A stretch of DNA of 64,000 bases from the NCBI GenBank assembly GCA_000775715.1, contig JRWQ01000011.1, positions 496,001 to 560,000 of the forward strand, read 5' to 3'. Below, piece after piece: positions 45,627 to 54,705 of this stretch (position 1 is the stretch's first letter; each line of letters starts with the position of its first letter). A program made the translations under genes and the position numbers. The notes under the pieces were generated by a model. The model was not told the origin of the DNA and did not search any database. It saw nothing but the letters and a program-made list of their open reading frames with translations. The stretch is from Vibrio tubiashii (GTDB lineage: Bacteria > Pseudomonadota > Gammaproteobacteria > Enterobacterales > Vibrionaceae).

Positions 45627-46403
45627 ATGAAAATTCATGTGCTTGACGGTTATATACAGAACATCTACTTGGCGGAATACACAGATAAACTCATGCTACT
45701 TGATGGCGCTTCGCGAGCAGACATCTCGTCTATCAGGCACTTCATTACTCATGAACTGAAACGACCTTTCAATGACTTGTCAGCGGTGGTGGTAACACAC
45801 ATGCATCCCGATCATGCTGGGGCAGCACATAAGCTTCGCAAACTGACGGGGTGTAAGATCATCTCTGCCAATAAAGAGACGCACTGGTACTCGGGCGTTG
45901 ATGGGTTTTTAATGCACTTAACCGATCTACTGTTAGCTCGTTGGGTTGCGAATCGCAAGCGTAAACCAAAGAAAAATCTATGGTATTCGAGAAAGCTTCG
46001 CCCTGACGTAATGTTGAATGATGGCGATGTGATTCCAGATTTTGAAGATTGGGCGGTGCTAGAAACCCCGGGTCATACTGATCGTGACTTATCGCTGCAT
46101 AACATAGAGCGTGACATCTTGTATGTCGCTGATCTAATGGTTGAAGTAAAGCAGCAGCTTATTTCGCCGTTTCCTATCTTTCACCCCAACAAATACAAGG
46201 CATCGCTAAAACGGGTATATAACTTAAACCCTAAAGTGCTGCTTCTTGCTCATGGTGGGCAGGTTGAACTCAACGAACAAGTCTATCAACATTTGGTTGA
46301 TACGGCACCGCGAACGCCTTCTACTCATTGGCGAGTAACAAAGATAAAGTTCAAAAGCCTACTGGCTGCGATTTGGCGCATGAGACTTACAAAGCGTAAG
46401 TAA
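45627..46403 (+). CDS. MBL-fold metallo-hydrolase
   Basis: A 258-residue metallo-beta-lactamase-fold protein. The metal motif THMHPDHAG (HxHxDH) and later ligands in ETPGHTDRD, YVADLMVE and LLAHGGQ are intact, so it should bind two metal ions and hydrolyse a substrate (glyoxalase II-like or lactonase-like by family). The start MKIHVLDGYIQ is chosen because the beta-strand core begins there; an in-frame GTG at 45555 would add 24 unlikely residues. The C-terminal 30 residues are basic. The substrate is unknown. Confidence 0.82.
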   Translation: MKIHVLDGYIQNIYLAEYTDKLMLLDGASRADISSIRHFITHELKRPFNDLSAVVVTHMHPDHAGAAHKLRKLTGCKIISANKETHWYSGVDGFLMHLTDLLLARWVANRKRKPKKNLWYSRKLRPDVMLNDGDVIPDFEDWAVLETPGHTDRDLSLHNIERDILYVADLMVEVKQQLISPFPIFHPNKYKASLKRVYNLNPKVLLLAHGGQVELNEQVYQHLVDTAPRTPSTHWRVTKIKFKSLLAAIWRMRLTKRK

Positions 46404-46496
46404 CAGGGCAGTGAGCCTTTATCTAATTAGAGAATATTGTGTTGTTCATAACTTCAGATTAGAATGCGAACCCTTTTCAATTGTACTGTTGTTCTC

Positions 46497-47159
46497 ATGT
46501 CGCGAATTTTAGTTGTAGATGATGATATAGAGCTGTGTGGGTTGCTTACAGATGTTCTTGTGGCGGAAGGATATAGCGTTGAAAGTGTGCATTGTGGTGA
46601 AACGGCACTTAAAGCCATAGAGAAAAAGCCGGTCGATCTTGTTCTGCTTGATGTCATGCTTCCTAGGCTTAATGGTATGCAAGTCGCTAGGAAAATTTGT
46701 CAACGATTTGCAACGCCGATTCTTATGTTGACCGCACTTAATGATGAAGAGTCTATATTAGAAGGGTACCAGTCTGGTGCTGACCAATACATAGCAAAAC
46801 CGTTCAAAGCGGCGGAGTTACTTACCCGAATTAAAGCTATTTTTCGCCGCGTAGGCTTAGAAAAACAACGTCAGAGCCAAAGTTTGGGGTTTGCGGGAGA
46901 AGAGTTTGAAGTGGCGAACTTACCACTTACAGGCACTGAGGCTGATTTGCTCAATTACTTAGTTGCACGCGAAAGCATCGTTGTCGCAAAAGCTGAGCTG
47001 CAAATTGAAGTGTTAAAGAAAGAACTTAGCCCTTATGACAGAAATCTTGATATGCACATCAGTAACTTACGACGTAAGTTTGTCGAAGCGGGGCTCTCGA
47101 AACAGCACATAAAAACAGTCAGGGGCAAAGGCTATAGCTTTGTCGAAAAGGTGAGATAG
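46497..47159 (+). CDS. CpxR-like response regulator
   Basis: A 220-residue OmpR-family regulator. The receiver has VVDDDIE, phosphoacceptor Asp52 (LLDVMLPRLNG) and AKPFKAAEL. The winged helix has SPYDRNLDMHISNLRRKF and KTVRGKGYSF, very close to CpxR. The start MSRILVV at 46497 is chosen by homology; an earlier ATG (46464) adds 11 residues, and neither has a good Shine-Dalgarno. It is followed after five bases by its kinase. Confidence 0.87.
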   Translation: MSRILVVDDDIELCGLLTDVLVAEGYSVESVHCGETALKAIEKKPVDLVLLDVMLPRLNGMQVARKICQRFATPILMLTALNDEESILEGYQSGADQYIAKPFKAAELLTRIKAIFRRVGLEKQRQSQSLGFAGEEFEVANLPLTGTEADLLNYLVARESIVVAKAELQIEVLKKELSPYDRNLDMHISNLRRKFVEAGLSKQHIKTVRGKGYSFVEKVR

Positions 47160-47163
47160 CACT

Positions 47164-48540
47164 ATGGTCTGGCCATTGGAGCTTGAAACTTTGTCAAAGC
47201 GCAAAGAGTCGCTAGCTTTTCAACTCTTTAGCTATATGTCTATCGTCATCATTTCGATCTTGGTTTTACAAGCTGTAGCAGAACAGGCTTTGGTCAAAAC
47301 CATGCTCAAAGTACCATCTCAAGTAAAGCAAGATATCGAAAGCTTAGCTCACCAAGCTAATGTGCTAATTGAAGATGGCGATATGGATGAGTTAGCGGAT
47401 TGGTCGACTGCTCAGTCGTACTATTTGTTTGTCCTCGATCCTGAGAATCGGCCATTGAGCCATCGCCGCATGCATCCACATTTTGAGTTCAAACTAAGAT
47501 TTTTGCGAGAAATCGACGAGCGTCTTGATGATCGGGTGAACAAGCCGTTGATTGGAGTCAGGCTTGAGCATGGAAACACTTTGGTCGTTCAATTGCCAAG
47601 TCAATTGCACCCAGCTCATCGCTATTTAATCTATTTTACTGTCAGCAAAATCATCATTGTTGTCGTGATATTGCTATTCTTTTCAATCATTTTTGCAAGA
47701 AAGTTACAGATGCCCTTAGATAGATTGAGAGAGGCAAGCGGTAAACTAGCGCAGGGTGATTTTAACGTAAACGTTGTCAAAGAACTTAATTCCAATACAC
47801 GAGAGTTTAATGATCTTGCCCATGATTTTGACAATATGAGCAAAGAGATTAACGCATTGGCAGAAAGGCAGCGCCAGTTGATACGTGATGTTTCCCATGA
47901 ACTAAGGACCCCTTTGGCAAGGCAAAACCTAGCGCTTCACTTACTGCGAGCGAAAGCGAATGCTTCGGAGCTTGCTTTGGTTGAGCGGTTAGAAAGAGAA
48001 GTAGACGAGATGGACTCACTGGTAGGTGAAATCCTCGAGTTTAGCCGAATGGCGAACTCTCGCTACGAGGCAGACGCAAAACCAACATGTTTGGAAAGTC
48101 TACTTACTACTCAAGTCGAACAGAGCCGATTGCAACTTGCTCCGACACAACAGATTTCCGTTTCAACCGGAGTCGCGATACCACTAGTTTGGACAGACGA
48201 ACGTTTAGTTATGCGTTGTCTGAGTAATTTGCTGTCAAACTCGATCAAGTATGCCGGGGAAGAGGCACAGATTGAGGTGTCTATCTATACATGTGACGAT
48301 GTGTCGAACAAGTCTGTATGCATAGAAGTTGCGGACAATGGGGGAGGAATTCCTCAAGATCAGATCAAACAAATATTTCAGCCTTTTAGTCGTTTAGAGT
48401 CTTCTCGGGACAAAAAGCGAGGAGGCTATGGCTTAGGGTTGGCGATAGTTAAACAATCGGTAAGCCTTCTTGGTGGCAGTGTCAAGGCGATGAACAGAAA
48501 AGAAGGTGGCTTACGAGTGCAGATAACGCTACCCATTTAA
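47164..48540 (+). CDS. CpxA-like sensor histidine kinase
   Basis: A 458-residue kinase with two membrane helices (about 21-42 and 157-178) that bracket a periplasmic sensor of about 115 residues. A HAMP segment (180-232), phosphoacceptor His245 (DVSHELRTPLARQ) and an ATPase domain (N box NLLSNSIKY, G1 DNGGGIPQ, G2 GGYGLGLAIV) follow. The H box matches CpxA-type envelope-stress kinases. It probably forms one operon with the regulator upstream. The TonB receptor gene downstream is separated by a terminator. Confidence 0.88.
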   Translation: MVWPLELETLSKRKESLAFQLFSYMSIVIISILVLQAVAEQALVKTMLKVPSQVKQDIESLAHQANVLIEDGDMDELADWSTAQSYYLFVLDPENRPLSHRRMHPHFEFKLRFLREIDERLDDRVNKPLIGVRLEHGNTLVVQLPSQLHPAHRYLIYFTVSKIIIVVVILLFFSIIFARKLQMPLDRLREASGKLAQGDFNVNVVKELNSNTREFNDLAHDFDNMSKEINALAERQRQLIRDVSHELRTPLARQNLALHLLRAKANASELALVERLEREVDEMDSLVGEILEFSRMANSRYEADAKPTCLESLLTTQVEQSRLQLAPTQQISVSTGVAIPLVWTDERLVMRCLSNLLSNSIKYAGEEAQIEVSIYTCDDVSNKSVCIEVADNGGGIPQDQIKQIFQPFSRLESSRDKKRGGYGLGLAIVKQSVSLLGGSVKAMNRKEGGLRVQITLPI

Positions 48541-48559
48541 TACACGTTAAGAGTTATTT

Positions 48560-48589
48560 AAAGCGAGTGCCTTAGGTACTCGCTTTTTT
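48560..48589 (+). terminator. Terminator of the CpxRA-like operon
   Basis: AAAGCGAGTGCC pairs with GGTACTCGCTTT (one G-U) around TTA and is followed by TTTT. Confidence 0.85.
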
Positions 48590-48655
48590 GTAATTGATGA
48601 AAACAAATCGGGTCAACAGAGCCTAGTTACGAATGCAAAGAATGTAAATTTAATG

Positions 48656-48678
48656 CAAATGATATTTGTTATCATCTA
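48656..48678 (+). promoter_or_regulatory. Fur box upstream of TonB-dependent receptor
   Basis: AAATGATATTTGTTATCATC contains ATGATA/TATCAT arms around a 5-base spacer and fits the Fur consensus. It lies about 65 bp before the receptor start and predicts iron repression. Confidence 0.7.
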
Positions 48679-48739
48679 TATTCTGTTGCGAAAAAATAAG
48701 AACTAAAGGGCAATAATGCCGTTATGATTTGGAGAGAAT

Positions 48740-50830
48740 ATGTTTAACAAGAGCCAGTTAGCACTAGTCATTAGTGCTGTATTAGCTGCTCCAGCAGTGG
48801 TTGCTGAAAGTGTAGAAACTGACGAACACATGATTGTTGAGGGACGTGATTACGGCTATAAAGCTGACACTAACTCGACGGCTATGCGTATGGAAGCTTC
48901 ACTGCTAGAAACTCCGGGACAAGTTGCAGTCATCGATGAACAAATCATTGATGAGCAACGTGCAAGTACTTTGGGCGAGGTATTAAAAAACGACGCCAGT
49001 GTAAGTGCTGGTGGTACAGGGCGTAACCGTGAGCGATTCTCTCTTCGAGGTTTTGAAGTCGAAAGTTCTTCTGGCTTTCTTCGCGATGGACATCAGCATT
49101 GGTCACATTATCGTCAGCCAGTAGAGTTGCTTGAACGTGTTGAAGTTGTAAAAGGGCCTTCTGGCCTTTTATATGGTGCGTCTGCGCCTGGTGGGTTAAT
49201 CAATATGGTATCAAAGAAGCCGACGTATGATACCAAGGTTAATGTGAGCCAAGATATTGGTTCAAATGACCGTTCGCGCACCATGGTTGATGTAAGTGGG
49301 TCCTTAAATGACGAACAAACACTAAGAGCACGCACTATCGTATCTAAAGAGAGCTACAGCTCATCGAGAACATACGGTGACGGTTCAAAACCACAAACAG
49401 AGCGCCTCGTAGCTGGTTTGTTTGTGGATTACGACATCAATGAAGATGTTACAGTGTCATTTCATTATGACAAAACTAATGACGATGGCAGTGTGGACTC
49501 TGGCGCACTTTACAAATTAGACGGTCAGCGTGTTGGAAGTGAAGAGCACATTTGGGATGCGCAGTGGTCGAAAATTGAAAATGATGTTGAAAACGTTGGC
49601 TTTAACATTAATGCAAATCTCACTGATGCTTGGGCTGTAAAGAGTGGCTTTAACTATCAAGACTTTGAGCGCATCGATATCGAAAGTTACCCAGATTTTT
49701 CTAAGTTAGACTCTGATGGAACGGTTAAGCATGGTGGCAATAACCGACACGATAAATGGCGCTTTAGAACCGCGTACGTAGATCTGGCGGGTGATCTCGA
49801 ACTTGCAGGTACCAAGCATCAACTGTTGTTTGGATCCAACTGGTTAGGTTACAGCTACGATCGCAATCAAAAAGGATTTAACAGTCAAGATGTAGCACCA
49901 GGCCAATCTGTGTCTGTTCCGACCTACAGCGGTAGCGATCGCGTTAGTCACTCGAGTTATGACTCTTGGGGTTTTTATGCACAAGACTTAGTCACGTTAA
50001 CAGAACAGTGGCAAATGCTGGCAGGGGTTCGTTTTGACCGTAAAGTCGCAAATGGCGTCGCTGAAGAGAACGTCTCTCCGAAGTTAGGTGTGATCTTCCA
50101 CCCTGCCGCAAACGGCAGTATCTATGCTTCATACTCAGAAAGCTTTGAGCCGCAGGGTACGGTATCAAGTGGTAGACGTACGTACACCAATGATGGTGAA
50201 CTACTTGATTCAGCACTTGGTAAATCTTATGAATTAGGCACTAAGTGGGAGCTTCTTAACCAACGTCTGTTCGTTTCAGGTGCGGTATTCGACATTACTA
50301 AAGAAAATATTAGTATGGATGTTGAAGATGCTGCGACAGGGAACTGGACTAAAACGCAAAGTGGTAAGCAAGTTCATCGTGGTGCAGAACTCGCAGCGCA
50401 AGGCTTTGTTACCGATAAATTCTCGCTAACGGGTTCTGCGATGTACTTAGACGCTAAGATCGAGAACCACGAGACATACGCAGGTAATCGACCTGTTGAT
50501 GTGCCTGAGTTTGCAGCAAGTGTCTGGTCAAACTACGCAGCGACTAACGAAGTTGATCTAAATGTCGGCGTTATTTATGAGGGCTCTCGCTATGGTGATC
50601 AGGCAAATACCTTTAAGAAAGATGGATACACGCGCGTCGATATGGGTGTCGCATACACACATAAATATGATGACAAGCTAGATATAGTAGCACGCTTAAC
50701 TGTGGCAAACGTGTTTGATACAGAGTACTTAGCTGGCGGTGGTGCGACGTCTTCGAAACATAGCTACGCAGAAGATGTTGTGATTGGAGAAGGCCGCAAC
50801 TACATGGCGACACTACAAATCAAGTACTAG
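48740..50830 (+). CDS. TonB-dependent siderophore receptor
   Basis: A 696-residue outer-membrane receptor with a signal peptide (about 1-22, ending VVA), a plug domain (about 50-160) with GRNRERFSLRGFEVES and VEVVKGPSGLLYGASAPGGLIN, and a 22-strand barrel ending NYMATLQIKY with the terminal aromatic residue. It fits the FhuA/FpvA siderophore-receptor type. A Fur box precedes it and a TonB2 operon follows. The siderophore cannot be identified. AGGGCAATAATG-like sequence and GGAGAG precede the start. Confidence 0.9.
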   Translation: MFNKSQLALVISAVLAAPAVVAESVETDEHMIVEGRDYGYKADTNSTAMRMEASLLETPGQVAVIDEQIIDEQRASTLGEVLKNDASVSAGGTGRNRERFSLRGFEVESSSGFLRDGHQHWSHYRQPVELLERVEVVKGPSGLLYGASAPGGLINMVSKKPTYDTKVNVSQDIGSNDRSRTMVDVSGSLNDEQTLRARTIVSKESYSSSRTYGDGSKPQTERLVAGLFVDYDINEDVTVSFHYDKTNDDGSVDSGALYKLDGQRVGSEEHIWDAQWSKIENDVENVGFNINANLTDAWAVKSGFNYQDFERIDIESYPDFSKLDSDGTVKHGGNNRHDKWRFRTAYVDLAGDLELAGTKHQLLFGSNWLGYSYDRNQKGFNSQDVAPGQSVSVPTYSGSDRVSHSSYDSWGFYAQDLVTLTEQWQMLAGVRFDRKVANGVAEENVSPKLGVIFHPAANGSIYASYSESFEPQGTVSSGRRTYTNDGELLDSALGKSYELGTKWELLNQRLFVSGAVFDITKENISMDVEDAATGNWTKTQSGKQVHRGAELAAQGFVTDKFSLTGSAMYLDAKIENHETYAGNRPVDVPEFAASVWSNYAATNEVDLNVGVIYEGSRYGDQANTFKKDGYTRVDMGVAYTHKYDDKLDIVARLTVANVFDTEYLAGGGATSSKHSYAEDVVIGEGRNYMATLQIKY

Positions 50831-50878
50831 GGTCAACATACCCTAATAGCCTAGTTAATACATAAACATGGCTTTGAT

Positions 50879-50910
50879 AGGGGAGAGGCGTAGCCTTTCC
50901 CTTATTTTTG
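50879..50910 (+). terminator. Receptor gene terminator
   Basis: AGGGGAGAGGC and GCCTTTCCCTT pair (with one G-U) around GTA and are followed by ATTTTTG. It lies about 50 bp after the receptor stop. Confidence 0.75.
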
Positions 50911-50961
50911 TATCGAGTGCAATTGCAATTTTGCTCAATCGCGGTACTATGCCTAAGTGAA

Positions 50962-50980
50962 AATGAGAGTGGTTCTCAAC
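50962..50980 (+). promoter_or_regulatory. Fur box upstream of the TonB2 operon
   Basis: AATGAGAGTGGTTCTCAAC matches the Vibrio Fur consensus AATGANAATNATTNTCATT at most informative positions. It lies 31 bp before the DUF3450 start and predicts iron repression of the whole operon. Confidence 0.65.
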
Positions 50981-51010
50981 CATATACTACATCAGTGACT
51001 AATAACCGTT

Positions 51011-51775
51011 ATGAATTTAATCAAAACTAGCTTGGCGCTTATCCTTGCTACGTCGGCACCCTGGGTTACGGCGAATAGCCTTGATTCGGCTCAATCCATT
51101 CAAAGCAAAACTAATGCAGCTTCTGCCTCTAGCCAAAAACGTATTGATGCTAGCGCGGAAAAGACTTTGACTTTGAAAGCTGAAATTGAACAGCTTGAAG
51201 AAGAAGTGAAAAATCTCAAAGTCTATCGCGATCACTTGACTGCCTTGGTTACTAGCCAGGAGCAAGAGGCCGCCAGTTTAGATAGCCAGATAGAAGAGAT
51301 TAAATCTACACGTCAGGGTATTGTGCCCTTGATGTATCAGATGGTCGACGGTTTAAAACAAATTATCGCTGATGATGTACCAATCAAACTAGAGCAGCGC
51401 CAAACACGTATCGCTAAGCTTGAATCTATGATGACAAGGGCTGATGTAAGTGATGCAGAGAAGTATCGTCGGATTTTAGAGGCCTACCAAATCGAACTTG
51501 ATTACGGCACTAAGTTGGGTCTGTATCAAGGTCAGATCAATGTCAACGGTGCAAGTAGAGAAGCGGACGTTCTCTATCTGGGTCGCATCTCATTAGTTGC
51601 TCGTAGCCTAAACGGAAAAACATTCTGGTCTTGGGATCAAAAATCAAATCAATGGTTAGACGTTGACTCTGCGCTTAAGTCAGAGCTAGACACCGCGTTT
51701 AATATTGCGGCTAAACAAGCTGCGCCAAGCCTGATAACTCTTCCTGTTTCTTTGACCGTCGCGGAGGCAAAATAA
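51011..51775 (+). CDS. DUF3450 coiled-coil protein of the TonB2 operon
   Basis: A 254-residue exported protein with a signal peptide (about 1-21, ending VTA) and a long coiled coil (about 30-105, heptads of Leu/Lys/Glu), then a mixed domain with KTFWSWDQKSNQW. DUF3450 genes are regularly found first in the TonB2/ttpC operon of vibrios; the protein is thought to act in the periplasm with TtpC. The stop overlaps the start of the next gene. Confidence 0.83.
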   Translation: MNLIKTSLALILATSAPWVTANSLDSAQSIQSKTNAASASSQKRIDASAEKTLTLKAEIEQLEEEVKNLKVYRDHLTALVTSQEQEAASLDSQIEEIKSTRQGIVPLMYQMVDGLKQIIADDVPIKLEQRQTRIAKLESMMTRADVSDAEKYRRILEAYQIELDYGTKLGLYQGQINVNGASREADVLYLGRISLVARSLNGKTFWSWDQKSNQWLDVDSALKSELDTAFNIAAKQAAPSLITLPVSLTVAEAK

Positions 51776-53130
51776 TGAAACATACATTGATTGCTTCTTT
51801 AATTGCATTGACGGCAATTTCGTTTACTGGTGCAGCGGCAGATTTGGCGTCCCCTGCAAAATCCGACGCGAAAGCTCAAAAACAACACAACATTCAGCGT
51901 GAATCAGGATTCAAACAGACTGAACGTGAACTCAAGACATTAAAAGCACAACTGATCAAGCAAAGGGAAACCTTGCAGCAACAGAACGATCGACTTGCTG
52001 CTGAGTTTAGCCAAAATGAAGATAAGCTCGCTCGACTAGAAGAGAAGCTGCGTTTAGAAACGGGTAGTTTAGGTGAAGTGTTTGGCGTAGTCCGCCAGCA
52101 CGCAAAAGAACTCGATTCAGAGCTTTCACAATCTGTGACCGCAGCGGGCGCACAAACACACTCATCTGTCATTAAGGACATCGTCGCGGCAACTAAACTA
52201 CCGTCGATGCCGCAGCTTATCGGCCTTTGGTCTGCTTTGACGGAACAAATTCAAGCAAGTGGCCAAGTTCAATCCGTCAACGTTAAGTTTGTTGATGGGG
52301 AAGGGCTTAGCCAGGAAGTGACAGCGCAACGTATTGGTGCCTTTGGTTTGGTTGGCGAACAAGGTTACCTTAATTGGAATAGCGCAAAACAAGATGCGGC
52401 AGTTTACATTAAGCAACCAGAGAACGGACCGACATCAGCATCACTGTTAGGTCTATTAAATGGTGAGCGTACCAACCTTGTTGTTGACCCTTCACGCGGC
52501 ATTATGCTTGAGCAACTCGCGCTGACGCCAAGCTTTGTTGACCGACTTCAAGCTGGTGGTGTGGTTGGTAAAGTGATTATCGCTCTGCTGGTTATTGGAT
52601 TGATCATCTCATTGGTACGTGGTGTAAGCCTTTCTATCGCAAGGCAAAAAATTCGCAAGCAGTTGAAAATGCCTCAAAACCCCGGCGACAACCCATTAGG
52701 GCGAGTGTTGGCGGTATATAGCAAAGAGAAGAACCAAACCGTTGAAGCGCTTGAGCTACGTCTTTTGGAAGCCGTTGTTGATGAACAAGCGGGCCTAGAG
52801 AAAGGTCTATCAATGCTTAAGTTGCTAGCAGCCCTTGCTCCAATGCTTGGTCTACTTGGAACGGTGACAGGCATGATCGAAACCTTCCAAGTCATTACCC
52901 AGTTTGGTAATGGTGACCCGAAAGTCATGGCGGGTGGAATTTCGATGGCACTGGTAACAACAGTACTTGGTTTGATTGCCGCTATGCCGCTGTTACTTAT
53001 GCACAATATTTTAAGTGCTCAAGCCGAGGGTATTCGAAATATTCTTGAAAAACAGGGTATTGCTCTAGTCGCTGAGCAAGCAGAGAAAGATAGCTCTAAC
53101 AGCTACAATGGTTTGGAGAACGCAGCGTGA
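51775..53130 (+). CDS. ttpC: TtpC-like long MotA/TolQ/ExbB protein
   Basis: A 451-residue protein with a signal peptide (about 1-22), a periplasmic coiled coil (about 35-110) and other periplasmic sequence. An ExbB/TolQ domain (about 260-440) then has a first helix near 265-285 and the conserved LAPMLGLLGTVTGMIETFQ and GGISMALVTTVLGLIAAMPLLL. This large ExbB relative is characteristic of the Vibrio TonB2 complex (TtpC), which it is needed for. It overlaps the next gene as TGATG. Confidence 0.9.
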   Translation: MKHTLIASLIALTAISFTGAAADLASPAKSDAKAQKQHNIQRESGFKQTERELKTLKAQLIKQRETLQQQNDRLAAEFSQNEDKLARLEEKLRLETGSLGEVFGVVRQHAKELDSELSQSVTAAGAQTHSSVIKDIVAATKLPSMPQLIGLWSALTEQIQASGQVQSVNVKFVDGEGLSQEVTAQRIGAFGLVGEQGYLNWNSAKQDAAVYIKQPENGPTSASLLGLLNGERTNLVVDPSRGIMLEQLALTPSFVDRLQAGGVVGKVIIALLVIGLIISLVRGVSLSIARQKIRKQLKMPQNPGDNPLGRVLAVYSKEKNQTVEALELRLLEAVVDEQAGLEKGLSMLKLLAALAPMLGLLGTVTGMIETFQVITQFGNGDPKVMAGGISMALVTTVLGLIAAMPLLLMHNILSAQAEGIRNILEKQGIALVAEQAEKDSSNSYNGLENAA

Positions 53131-53687
53131 TGGACGCGATACTCGCTCTCCTCCCTGAGGTGATCGCGACCAGTAACTGGTTAACCTCTCTGCAAGATTT
53201 CATGCAGCAGGGGGGCTATGTCCTGTGGTGGCTCTCTGGTGTAGTGCTAATTTGTTGGTTATTGATTGTTGAGCGTATTGTTTTCTTGTGGTTTCAGTTC
53301 CCTAAACAGAGAAATCAGTGGGTAGAGAGTTGGAAGCTTCGTCATGACCAAAACTCATGGTATGCAAGTGCCATCCGCGAAGGTTGGCTATCGGAAGCAC
53401 ATACGTTACTCAATCAGAACCTTAATATTATTAAAGTGTTAGTGGCAATTTGTCCGATGCTCGGTTTGTTAGGCACAGTCACGGGAATGATCTCGGTGTT
53501 TGATGTGATGGCAAACCAAGGTAGCAGTGATCCTAAACTGATGGCCTCAGGGATATCGTTAGCTACGCTGCCAACGATGGCGGGAATGGTAGCGGCATTA
53601 ACTGGCATGTTTGCCTATGCTCGTTTGGTTAAAGTGTGCCAAATGAAAGAAATTAAATTGGAAAAATCTTTAAGGAGTCAACGATGA
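53130..53687 (+). CDS. exbB: ExbB2 proton-channel protein
   Basis: A 185-residue ExbB with helices near 25-45 and 105-170 and the family segments ICPMLGLLGTVTGMISVFD and SGISLATLPTMAGMVAAL. With ExbD it forms the proton channel that energises TonB2. The start is taken at the ATG that overlaps the upstream stop (TGATG); a GTG three bases earlier is also possible. Its stop overlaps exbD. Confidence 0.92.
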   Translation: MDAILALLPEVIATSNWLTSLQDFMQQGGYVLWWLSGVVLICWLLIVERIVFLWFQFPKQRNQWVESWKLRHDQNSWYASAIREGWLSEAHTLLNQNLNIIKVLVAICPMLGLLGTVTGMISVFDVMANQGSSDPKLMASGISLATLPTMAGMVAALTGMFAYARLVKVCQMKEIKLEKSLRSQR

Positions 53688-54088
53688 GACTCGGTCGACG
53701 TCATCATAAACAAGAAGAAGCTCAGGTAGATCTGACTTCAATGCTTGATATCGTTTTCATTATGTTGATCTTTTTCATTGTTACGAGTTCTTTTGTTCGT
53801 GAGTCGGGTGTCGAAGTCAATAGGCCAACTGCTTCCAACGTGGTCAGTCAAAAAGAGGCGGGTATATTTGTTGCTATCACATCAGCGAATGATATTTACA
53901 TCGATAAGCGCATGGTGGATGTAGAGCGAGTTGAAGCAACGTTAGAACACCTTTTGCTTGATAAACCAGACGCGTCTCTGGTGATCCAGGCTGATGAGCA
54001 CGCCTATAGTGGAACTGTTGTGAAAGTCATGGATGCTGCAAAAGGCGCAGGCGTGAAAAATATCGCTTTGGCTGCGGAGAAGATCTAG
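53684..54088 (+). CDS. exbD: ExbD2 biopolymer transport protein
   Basis: A 134-residue protein with one membrane helix (about 20-42) containing the proton-carrying Asp (LTSMLDIVFIMLIFF), then a periplasmic domain. It is the ExbB2 partner. It overlaps exbB by four bases and tonB2 by one base. Confidence 0.92.
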   Translation: MRLGRRHHKQEEAQVDLTSMLDIVFIMLIFFIVTSSFVRESGVEVNRPTASNVVSQKEAGIFVAITSANDIYIDKRMVDVERVEATLEHLLLDKPDASLVIQADEHAYSGTVVKVMDAAKGAGVKNIALAAEKI

Positions 54089-54705
54089 TGGGTCGATTTC
54101 TCATTGCGACACCGATAGCTTTATCATGTGCCGTCGCTATTTTTAGCTTAATGGCTTGGATGGTCGACATTGGCCACCGCCGAGCGCCAGAACCTAGCGA
54201 AGCGCTGAGTTTCAACATGGTGATGGTAGAAAACGAACAGGACGTTCAGCGTCGTCAGCGTTCGGTGCCGGAACAGCCTCAAGCACCAGAAGTACCGGAG
54301 CAGATGCCAACGTCACAGGCTAATCCGAAACTGTCTCAGCTATCACCCATGTCTCAACCTATGCTTGGGCTTAATACCGCGATTGATGGATTAGCAATCA
54401 GCGCGCCTAGCTTTGGCGACTTTGGTGTCAATCAGCAAGCGATGCCACTGTATCGTGTCGAGCCGCGTTATCCAGCGAAAGCACTTAAGCGCGGCGCTGA
54501 AGGCTATGTTGTGATGAAGTTTACGATTGATCCAACCGGCAAACCGGTTGATATCGAAGTGGTGGAAGCAAACCCAAGGCGTATGTTTGAGCGAGAAGCA
54601 ATTCGAGCGCTAAAGAAATGGAAGTATCAACCAAAAGTTGTTGATGGCAGCGCGATTGCACAATTTGGTCAAAGCGTAAGACTGGAGTTTAAGATAGCCA
54701 AATGA
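54088..54705 (+). CDS. tonB2: TonB2 energy-transducing protein
   Basis: A 205-residue protein with an N-terminal membrane helix (about 8-27), a Pro/Gln-rich spacer (about 50-95) and a C-terminal TonB domain (about 120-205) with VEPRYPAKALKRGAEGYV and the RALKKWKYQP segment. It transmits proton-motive force to outer-membrane receptors. The start codon is GTG. It overlaps the next gene. Confidence 0.92.
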   Translation: MGRFLIATPIALSCAVAIFSLMAWMVDIGHRRAPEPSEALSFNMVMVENEQDVQRRQRSVPEQPQAPEVPEQMPTSQANPKLSQLSPMSQPMLGLNTAIDGLAISAPSFGDFGVNQQAMPLYRVEPRYPAKALKRGAEGYVVMKFTIDPTGKPVDIEVVEANPRRMFEREAIRALKKWKYQPKVVDGSAIAQFGQSVRLEFKIAK

